From Anniella stebbinsi (Eukaryota > Chordata > Lepidosauria > Squamata > Anniellidae), in NCBI GenBank assembly GCA_029215795.1, contig JARDYH010000007.1, positions 23,323,763 to 23,387,762 on the forward strand: a DNA stretch of 64,000 nucleotides, read 5' to 3'. The notes under the pieces were generated by a model. It was not told the origin of the DNA, did no database searches, and saw only the letters and a program-made list of their open reading frames with translations. Every line of letters begins with the position of its first letter. Position 1 is the first letter of the stretch. Positions 43,493 to 53,831 of this stretch are shown here, in pieces. A program made the translations under genes and the position numbers.

Positions 43493-45765
43493 TTTCTAGT
43501 GCATGGATCTTGCTGTTTTGGATACTTAAGAAATGCCACTCAAAGCCTGAACATTGAAAACAGAGGGAATGTCTGTTCACGTGTACTATTTTGATGTGAG
43601 CTGTCTTGGGAGGGCTTACCCTTTAAACTGACATATACGTTCTAAAATAATAAATGCTACTACCACCACCACGTCCAACACCTCCAACGCTACTTCCCTG
43701 CAGATCTTGTAGAGGTGAAACAGAGCAAAGGGCTTTTTCGGGAAATGGGAGATCCATACATAAATTAACATATTGCCCATATCCTCATCCAGGCATCCTT
43801 CTTTGGGTCATGGAAGTTACGAATGTGCAAAAGTAATTTGCTTGCCACAGTTTCAGGCCTTTCAAACATACAAATCCAGCTTGATTCTCATGTGTTGATT
43901 AGTACCTTCATGGTGTGGATCGAAGTCTCAAATCACTCTCCAAGACAGGAACGTGGAATGTCCAGTCCGTAGGCCTAATCAGGTCCTGCATCTTGCCCAC
44001 AGAGCCTCCTTGATACTCATAAAAAACATGAGTATCTTCTTGTAGAAAAGCCCTCAGAATCAACAGTGGTTGATAAGAATGTTTCCCAAGTTTCAAATCA
44101 GCCAATAGCTAATTAAAGCCACAATCCCATACCTACCAACAGGGCAATTAGCCTCAATGAAACCAATTGGACTTAGTTCTGAGTTGACCTGCAGAGGATT
44201 GTATTGCAGCAATCTTACTGGGTAGATCAAAAGTCAAACATATTTTTTTAACTAATAGAAGTTGATCCAATCAAAGCTGTCAAGTTATTGATAAAAGTTT
44301 AGTGCTTTACAGGGTTATTTTCCTCCTCTCCCTGAAGAAATCCAGTCAAATGCATGTGTGCTTTTTTCTCGGTCGACAAATAGGGTGGATAATTTTGGCT
44401 GGGCCATTTCTGCACATCTCTAAACTATTGTCAGGATTTGCTCCCTGCCTATGTGTGTACATTGAATTTCATTTTGGATGAACAAAGGTAAGTTGAATGC
44501 AGCAGCATAATTTGATACATGCCCACCATGGTCTTGTCCTTGCAAAAATTCTTCTTGTGGCAAACTCACTCCTATAGCCCTTTCCTGTCTCCTCCTCTCT
44601 TTTCACATGAATCCATGAAATCCATTGATTATCGCAAGGCTCTTACTAAGCTATTCTAAAAACAGCCAATGCTCCAGTGTATTAAAAAAGACAAAACAGA
44701 ATTACACATCTGGCAATTCTTCCTGATATTTATAGTCCTTAAGACAGTGCCATAATTGATTCCAATGCGTAAATCAGAAATGCAATTTACTGCCCAACCT
44801 ACATTTTAAAGCTCTACTACACTGATGTGTACCAGGAGAATAATCATTTTTGGGGGAGGCAAAGCAGAGAGTTTTATGATAACTTCATGTGCTTGCATAA
44901 ACTTTTGTATTATTATTTCTTGCCTGTTCATTTACCAAATGGGTGATATTTATGACAGCCATATTCCCTTTGTTTCACAGATCATAATTCATGGAGTCAT
45001 AAATTTAAAGTAAAACTGATCAACAAGTGATGGGGTAATTATAAACTGACAAACACCTTCTCACCCCAACCATGCCCTCTGTTTTTTTTTTATTATTATT
45101 ACAGGCTCCTTTTAAGAATGCAAGCCCATAAAATTAACTAATCCCTTCATTTGGAATGTGTGTGCGTGTTTTCCTGAGATCCCAATCTTAAACACATTTG
45201 CTTTGAAGTAAGGGTCATATGCCAAATGTCTTTAAATGCCAGTGTTTTCTTTTCTGCTAGAAATTAAATATAAGCTGCCTCTGAAGAACATGGTGGGCGC
45301 TGGCAAGACAGGAAGAAACAGAGCTGTGTGTTACTCTACTTTTGGGAAGAAAAAGTGAGGGGACTATTTAACCCATTTAAATTCTCTCGCAGTTATTATG
45401 GGGTGGGTTTTGACACTAGAACAGTTTTTTCCCCCTTGATTATCATTTTGTATCTTCCACAATGCTCCAGAGTGAACATTGTTTCAGAGCATTGTGGGAT
45501 GGAGGGTGGGGGAAGAAATGGCAGCCATCACAAAAAAACATTGGATAATATTCAGAAAATGATTCTGCAAAGTGGCCTTTTTGTAGGGGCTAGGGGAAAA
45601 CACACACATCAGAAACGTATCTGTTGAGTATTTCAGCTCTACTCTTGAGTGAGAAGGAAACAACAGCAATCAGAGACTCTGGTAGCTAAAACAGTTGCAT
45701 TTAACCAATTGTCACAGTTCTGGACTTCAACTCGCCCTATTAGAGGCAGTCTCTGAAGACACTGT
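43493..45765. other. Unique DNA, no gene seen
   Basis: No recognisable repeat or gene over 2.2 kb apart from short T-rich/ATT runs at 45081-45105. Confidence 0.45.
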
Positions 45766-45769
45766 TCTT

Positions 45770-45970
45770 GAAAAGAACATAGGAAGCTGCCTTATACTGA
45801 GTTAGACCATTGGTCCATATAGTCTAGTACTATTGTCACTGGCTGGCAGTGGCACTCCAAAGTTTCAGGCAAGGAGTTCTTTCAATCCCTACCTGGATAT
45901 GTCGAGGATTGAACCTGGGACCTTCCACATGTAAAGCAGGAACTCTACTACTGAGCTATAGCTCCTCCCA
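45770..45970 (-). repeat. tRNA-derived SINE (complete copy)
   Basis: On the minus strand it begins near 45970 with a tRNA-like head: box A 'tagctcagtagtagagt' (45942-45959) and box B 'ggttcaatcc' (45906-45915). The body is 'ggaactccttgcctgaaac', 'agtgccactgccagccag' and 'ccaatggtctaactcagtat', ending '...ttcctatgttc'. This would be a pol III-transcribed retroposon. Partial copies make up the nested locus at 48.5-50.1 kb. Confidence 0.8.
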
Positions 45971-46161
45971 TAAATCCCTCTCTATTTAAGTGAGGAGAGA
46001 CTATAGGTATTGCCAGAGTGCCTCTTTTGCAAGCAGAACATCCTAGCTTTTTACCCCCTGGGCATCTCCAGTTCCAAGGAATGGGTAACAAGAGATGTGA
46101 AAGACCTCTGAGATCTGATGTCAGTCCAAGAAAACCCAGATGGACTAATCTCACCACATCC

Positions 46162-46385
46162 ATGAACATAAGAACATCAGAAGTGCCATGCTGGATCAGA
46201 CTGGGGGTCCGTCTAGTCCAGCACTCTGTTCACACAGTGGCCAACCAGCTGCCAGCCAGGTTACCAACAAAGTAGGACATGGTGCATCAGCATCCTGCCA
46301 CCCCTGTCCCCAACAACTGGTGCACACAAGCTTACCAGATGGCCTTTGCAACAATGCTTTCTCTCTCTCTCCATAACCTACCATG
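46162..46385 (+). repeat. Squamate-type dispersed repeat fragment
   Basis: 'catgaacataagaacatcag', 'aagtgccatgctggatcaga', 'gtccagcactctgttcacac' and 'agtggccaaccagctgccag' are typical of a widespread reptile retroposon whose class I cannot assign here. The overlapping frames on both strands are by-products. Confidence 0.6.
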
Positions 46386-46790
46386 CAGGGCAGTTGTGGC
46401 AATGATGTAGGACAAAGCCATAACTGCCACATTCCTTGGAAGAAAGACAGCACATCAATGTGACAAACGATTACAGATCATAAAAATTTCAGTTTTGTGC
46501 CTATGGCCAAATTGCAGTGAAGTTAAAAGTGTGACAAAGTCATTTGCTTAAATAGATTTTTCCATGCTTTTTGTTGGTAACTCATCCTCTGTCTACTGAA
46601 ATGTTAAAATTGTAATCCGGTAGGCTTTGTTGAATTATTACTTACTCGCATTGTCAGAAAAGCTTGCATATGCCTAGTATATCATCCTAATAGGAAGACA
46701 GCACTGCCTGTCATATCAAAACAAGACATTTAATATTCACACTTGTGCTATCAATTCTATTATCCCTTGTGTAAAAAGGCTTATAAAGGC

Positions 46791-46828
<38 letters not shown>

Positions 46829-47685
46829 ATTAAAGCAAAAGCTAGAAGAAAAGTGTCAAGCCTTCTCAACCATCTATGATCTTGAAGTATGCACATCATA
46901 CATTCATATTACTTAATATATTCAAAGCACTTCCAGGCAAGGTATTTTCTCACATCTGTGTCAGGTGAACAAATACACTTTGTGAAGTATGTCTTTCCAT
47001 CCTTTTGCATGAGCAGCTGAAATTAAACAGTTTTCGTATCAGCATATACACAATTAGATCCTTAAATGAGAGGGGATTGACCACTCTCCCAGTTCCCAAA
47101 ATGACATTGCACAGTGATCCCACTCTTGGGATAGATATGCACAAATAACAGAAAAGTTTCCAATACATAGACAAGGCAATAGACAAGGTGTCACACTGGC
47201 TCCTTTGCTCCACTCCAGCTTCTTGTGGAAAGATACTACTCCCCCATCACCCGCAAGCACATTTACTAACCTTAGGCATTCTAAGTGAAAAGGATTTTCA
47301 TTATTTAGATGTATGCAATGAGATGAAAGAATATTGTTCCCTGCAAATGTCTGCAATAGGAAAGAAATCGGACTATGTGAGAATAAATAACATGATTTTT
47401 TTTAAAAAAAAAGATACATGTTTTGCTGTGTGTATTGAAAAACAGTGTTGTGTTAAATCCAGCATTACCCCCAAGCGTTTCACAACCAGTTGAAATGTCT
47501 ATGAATGGAGGCAATAGGAATGCATAGTTCTCTCTATCAGGGTCATCACAATTTAGAAATGCAATTATCCCAAAGCATCCATTTAGATTTGGGCTGATAA
47601 GGTCTCTGACTCCAATGAAAAATCTTTATCAGATATCGTATATACCCAGGTATATGGTTTTGTTTAGTTTTTAAATAGAAAGACA

Positions 47686-47726
<41 letters not shown>

Positions 47727-48165
47727 CACACACACACACACACACACATTGAGACAGAGAGAAAGAGAGAACAAAAATATTTGAAACAATGCAATCAAGT
47801 GAATAATAAAATACTGCTATAGTGTTCTGTATTGGGTGGGTGGGGGAAATTCAGAAGTCTTTCTCTATTGCTCATTATGAAAGCTTTCAAAGTGTAATTT
47901 CTATGGAGCAGTAAATGGCATAATTGAAATGAGTGGGGCTTGGGCCCAGCAGAACCCTTTGAAGATTGGGAAATTAATCTCTAATGAGTCTTGTTAGCTT
48001 AATTCTTGTAGAGCGCTTTAGGAGAATACACTAACTGCACCTTGAAAAAATTATGTACTTTTAAATAGCATGTTACCTTGTTGCTTTAAAAGAAAAAAAA
48101 CTTAATAGCTCAGTCCTGATTATTTTAATGGAGTTTACCCTTCTACAATTGCCACAGTTCAAAGA
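46386..48165. other. Unique DNA with TA and TG/CA runs
   Basis: (TA)n at 46797-46827. A TG/CA inverted microsatellite at 47690-47748. No gene supported. Confidence 0.45.
47690..47748. repeat. (TG)n-AT-(CA)n inverted microsatellite
   Basis: 35 bp of TG (47690-47724), two bases AT, then 22 bp of CA (47727-47748). The two halves can pair as a hairpin, and each half is also Z-DNA-prone alternating purine-pyrimidine. Confidence 0.95.
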
Positions 48166-48170
48166 CCCAC

Positions 48171-48428
48171 AAGTATTAATGTATTTATTTAATATTGCAT
48201 TTATATCCCCTCTTTTTTAGCTCCAAGGAACCCAAGGCAGTGTACATAATCCTCCTTTTCATCTCCATTTTATCCTCACAACAATAACCTTGTCAGGTAG
48301 GCTGGGCTGAGAGTCTGTGTCTGGCCCAAAGTCACCCAGTGGGTTTCCATGGCCGAGTGAGGACTAGAACCTGGATTTCTCAACTCCCAGTCCAATGCTC
48401 TAGCCACTACACTGCACATGGCTCCTGG
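48171..48428 (-). repeat. Sauria-type SINE, copy 3
   Basis: Reverse orientation: tail 'ttatttaatattgcatttat' at the left, then 'ttttatcctcacaacaataa', 'aggtaggctgggctgagag', 'tttccatggccgagtgagga' and the tRNA-like head 'agccactacactgcacatgg' at the right. Confidence 0.8.
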
Positions 48429-48529
48429 AAACCTGTAGCGGACCACATACTTGCAGCAAGCATATGAAATATATGTCTCTACAAGCCCTCACCTCTCTTC
48501 TAGGTAAATTTGGGAACATAGGACACAGC

Positions 48530-48755
48530 GGCTCAATTCGGACGACACGATAGCCAATGGTGGGGTAATAATCAACTTTACAGTTGTTCAACTAGGGGGC
48601 ACTCCCCACACAACATGGTAATAAATAATCAACTGTGGTGTGGATTAGGATCAGCGCTGAGTTGACTATGGCAGCATTCGGATGACACAATAGTCAAAAC
48701 AACTGATGATTGTTTCCCCCACACCAGTTGTTTATTGTGTCGTCCAAATTGAGCC
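48530..48755 (-). mobile_element. Family A element, copy 4 (3-bp TSD)
   Basis: 226 bp, reverse orientation to copies 1-3. Starts 'ggctcaattcggacgacacg' and ends 'gtcgtccaaattgagcc', with AGC duplicated (48527-48529 and 48756-48758). Colinear with copy 1, including 'gttgttcaactagggggc' and the internal TIR copy. Confidence 0.9.
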
Positions 48756-48814
48756 AGCCTTATGCTGAGCCGGACCATTGGTTGATCTAGTTCAGTACTG
48801 TTTACACTGGGCCA

Positions 48815-49905
48815 TGGATTTGGATTATGACTGTATTAGGGGCAAATGGAATCAGTGGAGATCTGGGAAATTGCAGGCCAGTTAGCTTAATATCTGTTCC
48901 ATGTGAATTAGTGGAAAAAAGCTTTTAAAATAGCATATAGAAGGACAAGTCTTGCTGAGAAAGTATTAGCATGGCTTCTGCAAAGATAAGTCCTGTCTCA
49001 CTAACCTCTTTGAATTCTATGAGAATATCAGTAAACAAGTTGATGGGGAATCCAGTAGACATTGGCCTAATCTACACCAAGCAGGATATTGCACTATGAA
49101 AGCAGTATATAAAAGGCAGGAGCCTCATTCCTGCTTTATAGCAGTAATGAAGTGCACTGACAACTGTTGGAGCCCATTGACACATACCATATACTGCTTT
49201 CATTCTGCTATATACTGCTTGATGTGGCTCCTGCCTTTTATATGCCGCTTTCATATCACTTTCATAGTGCAATATCCTGCTTGGTGTAGATCTGGCTATA
49301 GTTTGCTTGGATTTCCAAAAGGCTTTTGACAGACTGCCTCACCAAAGACTCCTGAGCAAACGTACCAGTCACAGGATAAGAGGAGAAGTTGTCTTCAAGA
49401 TCAGTAATTGGTTAAAGGACACAGGAAGTAGAAATAAATGGTCAGTTCTTACAATGATGAGATGTAAGCAGTGCCCCTCCCCAAAGAATCTGTATTAGGA
49501 TTGGTGCTTTTAAACGTGATCATAAATAATCTAGAGTTGGGGTGAACAATGAAGCAGCCAGGTTTGCTAATGATCCCAAATTATTTAGCATGATTAAGAC
49601 AAAAAAGGAATGGACATTAAAATGGCAAATGTAATTCAATATACACAAGTGTAAAGTGATGCATACTGGGTCAATAAAAATCCTAATTTTACATATACGC
49701 TGATGGGATTTGAGCTGGCAGTATTTTACCAAGAAAGTGATCTTGAGGTTGGGCTGGGTAGCTTGATGTGTAGCTGCTGTGAAAATAACAAGTTTCATGT
49801 TGGGCATAATTCGAAAAGAGAATTAAAACAAAACTATACATATCATAATGCCCACTTTTGAGTAAAGGTCAATACTGTCAACAATGAGTCGTAGCAGCTC
49901 TCTAG
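48815..49905 (+). pseudogene. CR1-type LINE reverse-transcriptase remnant
   Basis: Degraded reverse-transcriptase coding sequence. A 'NCRPVSLISVP' block lies near 48872, 'SCLTNLFEFYENISKQVDG' near 48990, 'LDFQKAFDRLPHQRLLSK' at 49307, and the catalytic FADD box appears as 'RFANDPKLF' near 49560 in a different frame. The catalytic aspartate pair is therefore damaged (AND instead of ADD), and at least one frameshift separates the blocks. A family B element interrupts it after the QVDG region. It is non-functional. Confidence 0.75.
49064..49297. mobile_element. Family B element, copy 2, inside CR1
   Basis: Ends 'ggcctaatctacaccaagca' and the inverse 'gcttggtgtagatctggct'. The flanks are ATT (49061-49063) and ATA (49298-49300). 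CR1 coding text stops at the left flank and resumes at the right. Confidence 0.8.
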
Positions 49906-50035
49906 GGCAGGATTTACACTACTGCTTTATAATAGTTTAGAACAGTATTGACAACTGTTGAGACCAGGACACAATCCATATACCAGATTCAAACTGCTTT
50001 CAGAGTGTGATATACTGCTTGGTGTAGATCTGGCT
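49906..50035. mobile_element. Family B element, copy 3 (short form)
   Basis: 130 bp. Left 'ggcaggatttacactactgc', right 'gcttggtgtagatctggct', with TAG duplicated (49903-49905 and 50036-50038). Confidence 0.75.
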
Positions 50036-50139
50036 TAGGTTTCAGACAGAAGTCTTCCCAAGCCTTACAAGAGATGCCATGGGTTGAACTGGAGACCTTC
50101 TGCATACAAAGCATACACTTTACTACTGAAAGAAGCAAT

Positions 50140-51508
50140 ATGGAGAAAGGTTGTTGGCAAATGATCAAGCCCATTTCAAACTAGGCCTGACCAGCAGAGG
50201 TGTCTCAGCCTGGTATTCAAAACGGATGAGATGATACAAGGGATGAGCATTGAACGGTTGAAATTTGCTATTCTACCCTCATTTAAAGTTCAATCCCATC
50301 ATGGCAAAATTGGAGACCCTGCATACGGAATGAGATGGAATATCAGTTCATTCTGACTCTGCCCTGCTATTCTTTTTCACTCTTTCTGTGGCATGTTAGC
50401 AGCGGGAATGATTCCTCAGTGCCTTGTTGCAAAAGGAATTGTCTAGCAGGAGCATCTGGCGGCTTGGCAGATGCAGTCATGATAGTAGCTTTGAAGCTGC
50501 TTCTGGGTCTGTCACAGGCTTTTGTTACCAAGAGACTGAGCTGGCTCTCACGTCCTTAGAGCTGCCATTTTCCATTAAAGCCTCTTTGATTCTCTGGCAT
50601 TTGTGTGCTATGCTAAAGCTTTAACTTTGTAAATAAGAACTTGTCCATCTCATTTTTCACATGTGGCAAGAAGAGCTTTCATCTTAAAATGTCGTCAACA
50701 ACTGAAAATAACTTCCGCAAGATAGTGGGCATTCATGGAAGCAGCTAAGGTCAGGATGGGAAGCAGGGGTCACAAATAATGGCAAAGTCAAGTGATATTA
50801 CCACAATTTAATGTGAAATTAGCAGCAGCATCACAAAAGATGGGATGGCTAAAGAAATGTTGTGATCCTTTTATGGGAGTTTACTAAAATTAGTAAGTAG
50901 AGGACCTAGATAAATAGGGCAGAGCAGGGCCTAACACAAGACAGGGCTTCACTGAGAATCAACCAGGACCAGGCTCTGTTCGCAATGCCAAAGACTCAAG
51001 ATGCATGGAAAAAATCATAGAAAAATGAAGTGACAAGCAGGTACAGTGTAATCGTTGAATGTTGTGTTACAGTCAATCTTATGTAAATGTGGGTACAAGA
51101 AGAAGATGCAAAACAGAACCTAAGATTCTTGAACCCAGGATTCCATGCAGGTCTCAGAGAAGGGGAAGAGACTTAAATAGCACTTATCAGTCCTTCTCTT
51201 CTTCCCAACTCAAGATTCCTCCCTGGTTTGGTAGCCTTTAGCCCTAAAAAGCTACCTCCAGCCAACGACGACTTCCTGTCTCCTCCCCAGCTAGAGCTTT
51301 ATGCAACTATCCACACAAAATCCTCCACCATATTTGTGGCCAGAGAAGTTGGGGGTGCCATCTTTCTCAAACTGTGCCGCAAAGGTGATTGGCAGTTACA
51401 CATCTTGCTTCTTTTTGCCTACGTTGTTTTTCTGCATTGGTAACTAAAGATGTCACAAGAACTTACCTCGGCTCGCCCCCTTTTCTCGAACTCTGCTCCA
51501 TTTTCTGT
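50140..51508. other. Unique DNA, no gene seen
   Basis: No repeat family or gene recognised. ORFs are short. Confidence 0.4.
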
Positions 51509-51509
51509 C

Positions 51510-51594
51510 AGCTGTCCTGACTCAGTGTGCAATGAGTCAGGAAAGCTGGCGGAATATATATATCTATATCTATATATATAGATATAGATATATA
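51510..51594. repeat. Two adjacent palindromes, one with paired AP-1 sites
   Basis: 51515-51542 is a hairpin with arms TCCTGACTCA and TGAGTCAGGA around an 8-base loop. Each arm contains the consensus AP-1 site TGACTCA/TGAGTCA. 51557-51594 is a 38-bp perfect AT palindrome built of CTATAT/ATATAG words. Confidence 0.8.
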
Positions 51595-51611
51595 ATTTGG
51601 GATGTAAAAAC

Positions 51612-51757
51612 ATTTATGCATATTACGGCCTCAAATTGCAGAAATTTGCAGTATTTGCAGAAATTTAGGCCATAATTTGCACACTTTATGCAAATGTGCA
51701 TAATGTACAACTGAAATTTGCACAAAAGTCACCTACACATTGGGGATCCAATTTGCA
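51612..51757. repeat. ATTTGCA-rich degenerate repeat
   Basis: At least seven ATTTGCA or inverse-related words in about 145 bp (for example 'gaaatttgcag', 'aatttgcacac', 'tgcaaatgtgcat'). It resembles the TTTGCAC-rich interior of the 17.8 and 53.9 kb hAT-like family. Confidence 0.55.
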
Positions 51758-51844
51758 CAACTGTTGCCTACCAATGCCATGTTGGGGAAATGTCAATTTT
51801 CAGAAAAAGCCCGATTAAGTTCCAGGATTTCAGGCATGCTAGGG

Positions 51845-52668
51845 TAGGCTGACCAGGTGGCTCGGGATTTCCCGGTCCTAACCGGGAATCCAGAGGCCAA
51901 CCGGGCCAACCGGGCCAACCGGGGGAAAACCGGGGTGGCGGGGGGTCACGTGGCGGTGGCAGCGAGACCCGGAGGCGGTGGAGGAGCTCGGGAAGCGGAC
52001 GCCCCTGCAGGTAAGCACAAAGGGGGGCTCTTACCTGCTGGGGCGGCTGCTTCCCGGGCTCCTCCGCCGCCTTTGCCGCCGCTGCCGGGCTCGTAAGGCC
52101 AGAGGCCGCACGGAACAGGCAGGAGAGGGCCGGATCCGGAAGTGACGTAACCGGCCCTCTCCCGCCTCTTCCGCGCAGCCTCTGGCCTCCTTGGGGCTCA
52201 ATCGCGATGGCGATGAGCCCTGAGGAGCCCGGACGCCCACGCCCGCCTCTTCCGCGCGGGCATCCGGGCTCCTCGAGGCTCGTCGCCATTGCGACGAGCC
52301 CCAGAAAGGCCAGAGGCCGCGCGGAAGAGACGGGAGAGGGCCGGTTACGTCACTTCCGGATCCGGCCCTCTCCCGCCTCTTCCGCGCGGGCGGCGACGGA
52401 GGACCCCGCGCGGCTGCGCGGGCGGCGACGGAGGACCCCGCGCGGCTGCGCGGGCGGCAGCGGAGGACCCCGCGCGGCTGCACGGGCGACGGAGGACCCG
52501 GCGCAGCCGCGCGGGCAGCGACAGAGGACCCCGCGCGGGCAACGGAGGAACCCAGCGGTAGGTCCAGGCTGGGTTTTTTTTTGGGGGGGTGGCTTGGTGT
52601 GGGGGTTGTTTTGGGTGGGGGGGGGCGGGGGGGACCGGGATTTTGACTTTTAAAATCTGGTCAGCCTA
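51845..52668. mobile_element. Extremely GC-rich hAT-like element with perfect 8-bp TSD
   Basis: Starts 'taggctgaccag' and ends 'ctggtcagccta'. The flanking TGCTAGGG is duplicated exactly (51837-51844 and 52669-52676). Inside are CpG-dense palindromes ('gagggccggatccggaagtg' and its inverse near 52125 and 52350), a ~31-33 bp minisatellite at 52386-52555, a G-tract block at 52565-52640, and CAGGTAAG/CTTACCTG at 52008-52038. It shares terminal sequence with the 54.04 and 62.16 kb foldback family but has a completely different interior. The long frames on both strands follow from low stop-codon density in GC-rich DNA. Confidence 0.8.
52386..52555. repeat. GC-rich minisatellite, ~31-33-bp unit
   Basis: About six units, each with 'gacggaggaccccgcgcg', differing by small substitutions and length changes. 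The last units are shortened. Confidence 0.85.
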
Positions 52669-52676
52669 TGCTAGGG

Positions 52677-53830
52677 GATCTGGGGAAATCTGACAAGCCC
52701 CGAAAAGTGCCGCATACCCCACGACAGCTATCCCTATTGGAAGCCTGGCCCTTTCGCATCCTCCAATAATGCTCCTAGATTTAATGTCATTCCAAGACAT
52801 GGTTGGAAGCAAGGGTGAATGGCATCTCACGTGCAAAATAGAGAATATTTGGAGAAGATCTCTGCAAAATGTCTTTCCTTTTCTAGGGGTGGGAGCAAAA
52901 GAAAGATCTCTGAACATTTCTCAGGGAAAAAAATGCCTCCTGAGAAATTTCAGGTCAGCACTGTCCTCAGCTCCTTCATGATTTCAGTCCCCTACAAACA
53001 CAGGGGGTACATGTCTATTGCCTAGCATTAGAGTCAATGTCCTTTCTTCATCCTTGGATCCAGGCTTAATGTTGTTGTTGGTATTTAGTTATTACTGCGA
53101 GGTTTCAGCCTCCCCTCCCTGCAGTGACCCTGCAGCACTACTTCAATGAGAAAAGCTGGGAGACCCGGGCTAAAGAGTTGGTGGCCTGTAGCAGGATTTT
53201 GCAGCCAACCCCCCTCTTCCCAGCTGCTCAGCTGTTTCCTGCTAATTGTCTGAGAAGCATGGTGCAAAGTCATCAGGACAAAGGGGAGTTTTGAACCAAA
53301 TGTCCTCTAAGAACTCCTCCCATTCCATGGGGCGTAGCTGAAAAGCACAGGAAATAAGGTGGGTCCTGAGAGGAGACACTTTCAGACCAGATGAGAAGGC
53401 ACAGTAGGCCACTTCTGGACCAAGGGTGAAGATTCCCCATCCCTAAGATAAACGATGTGAAGGCCTGTGTCCGAAGCCCTGTCAGGGAACTGTATATACT
53501 GTAACTTCATGAGTAAAGGACCAACAATCGTGCATGTCAAGGGTGGGCAAATTTGGGACTCATATGAACCCCCCCTGGAGCCCCCAGAAGCCACACTCCA
53601 GCCATTAAAGTGCACTTATTCATGTACACCCACTCACACATATACACACAAATGCTCAGTCACACACATGCTTCCCACAGACACAGACCTCCTCCTAACG
53701 AGTACATTGATGAGAATCAGCAATAGTGTAGGTTCCAAAATACATTTAGGCACAACCCTTTGCATGTTCAGACAGGGGTGGGGGGAAGTTCTACAACTCT
53801 CAGCATTTCCCAGGTTGGAGAATGCTGGCA
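52677..53830. other. Unique DNA, no gene seen
   Basis: No repeat or gene recognised. CA-containing 'cacacatatacacacaaat' near 53635. Confidence 0.4.
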
Positions 53831-53831
53831 C

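Larger units (their letters stand above)
48510..50135 (-). mobile_element. tRNA-derived SINE broken by several nested insertions
   Basis: Pieces of the SINE seen intact at 45770-45970 occur in order at about 48511-48529 ('gggaacataggacacagc'), 48756-48813 ('ccttatgctgagccggacca') and 50036-50130 ('ggtttcagacagaagtcttc', 'ttgaactggagaccttctgc'). Between them lie a family A element, a CR1 LINE segment carrying a family B element, and a second family B element at the junction. Confidence 0.7.

Noticed and set aside
45900..45970. Possible functional tRNA gene (box A and box B present)
   Set aside because: The tRNA-like head continues into a SINE body and cannot form a full cloverleaf. Partial copies elsewhere confirm a dispersed SINE.
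52565..52640. Independent G-quadruplex promoter element
   Set aside because: The G-tracts are part of the GC-rich transposon interior. No evidence of promoter function.
51768..52653. Overlapping frames of 148-173 codons on both strands in the GC-rich block
   Set aside because: Low stop-codon density in GC-rich DNA. The frames follow the minisatellite, overlap on both strands and lie inside a transposon with exact TSD.
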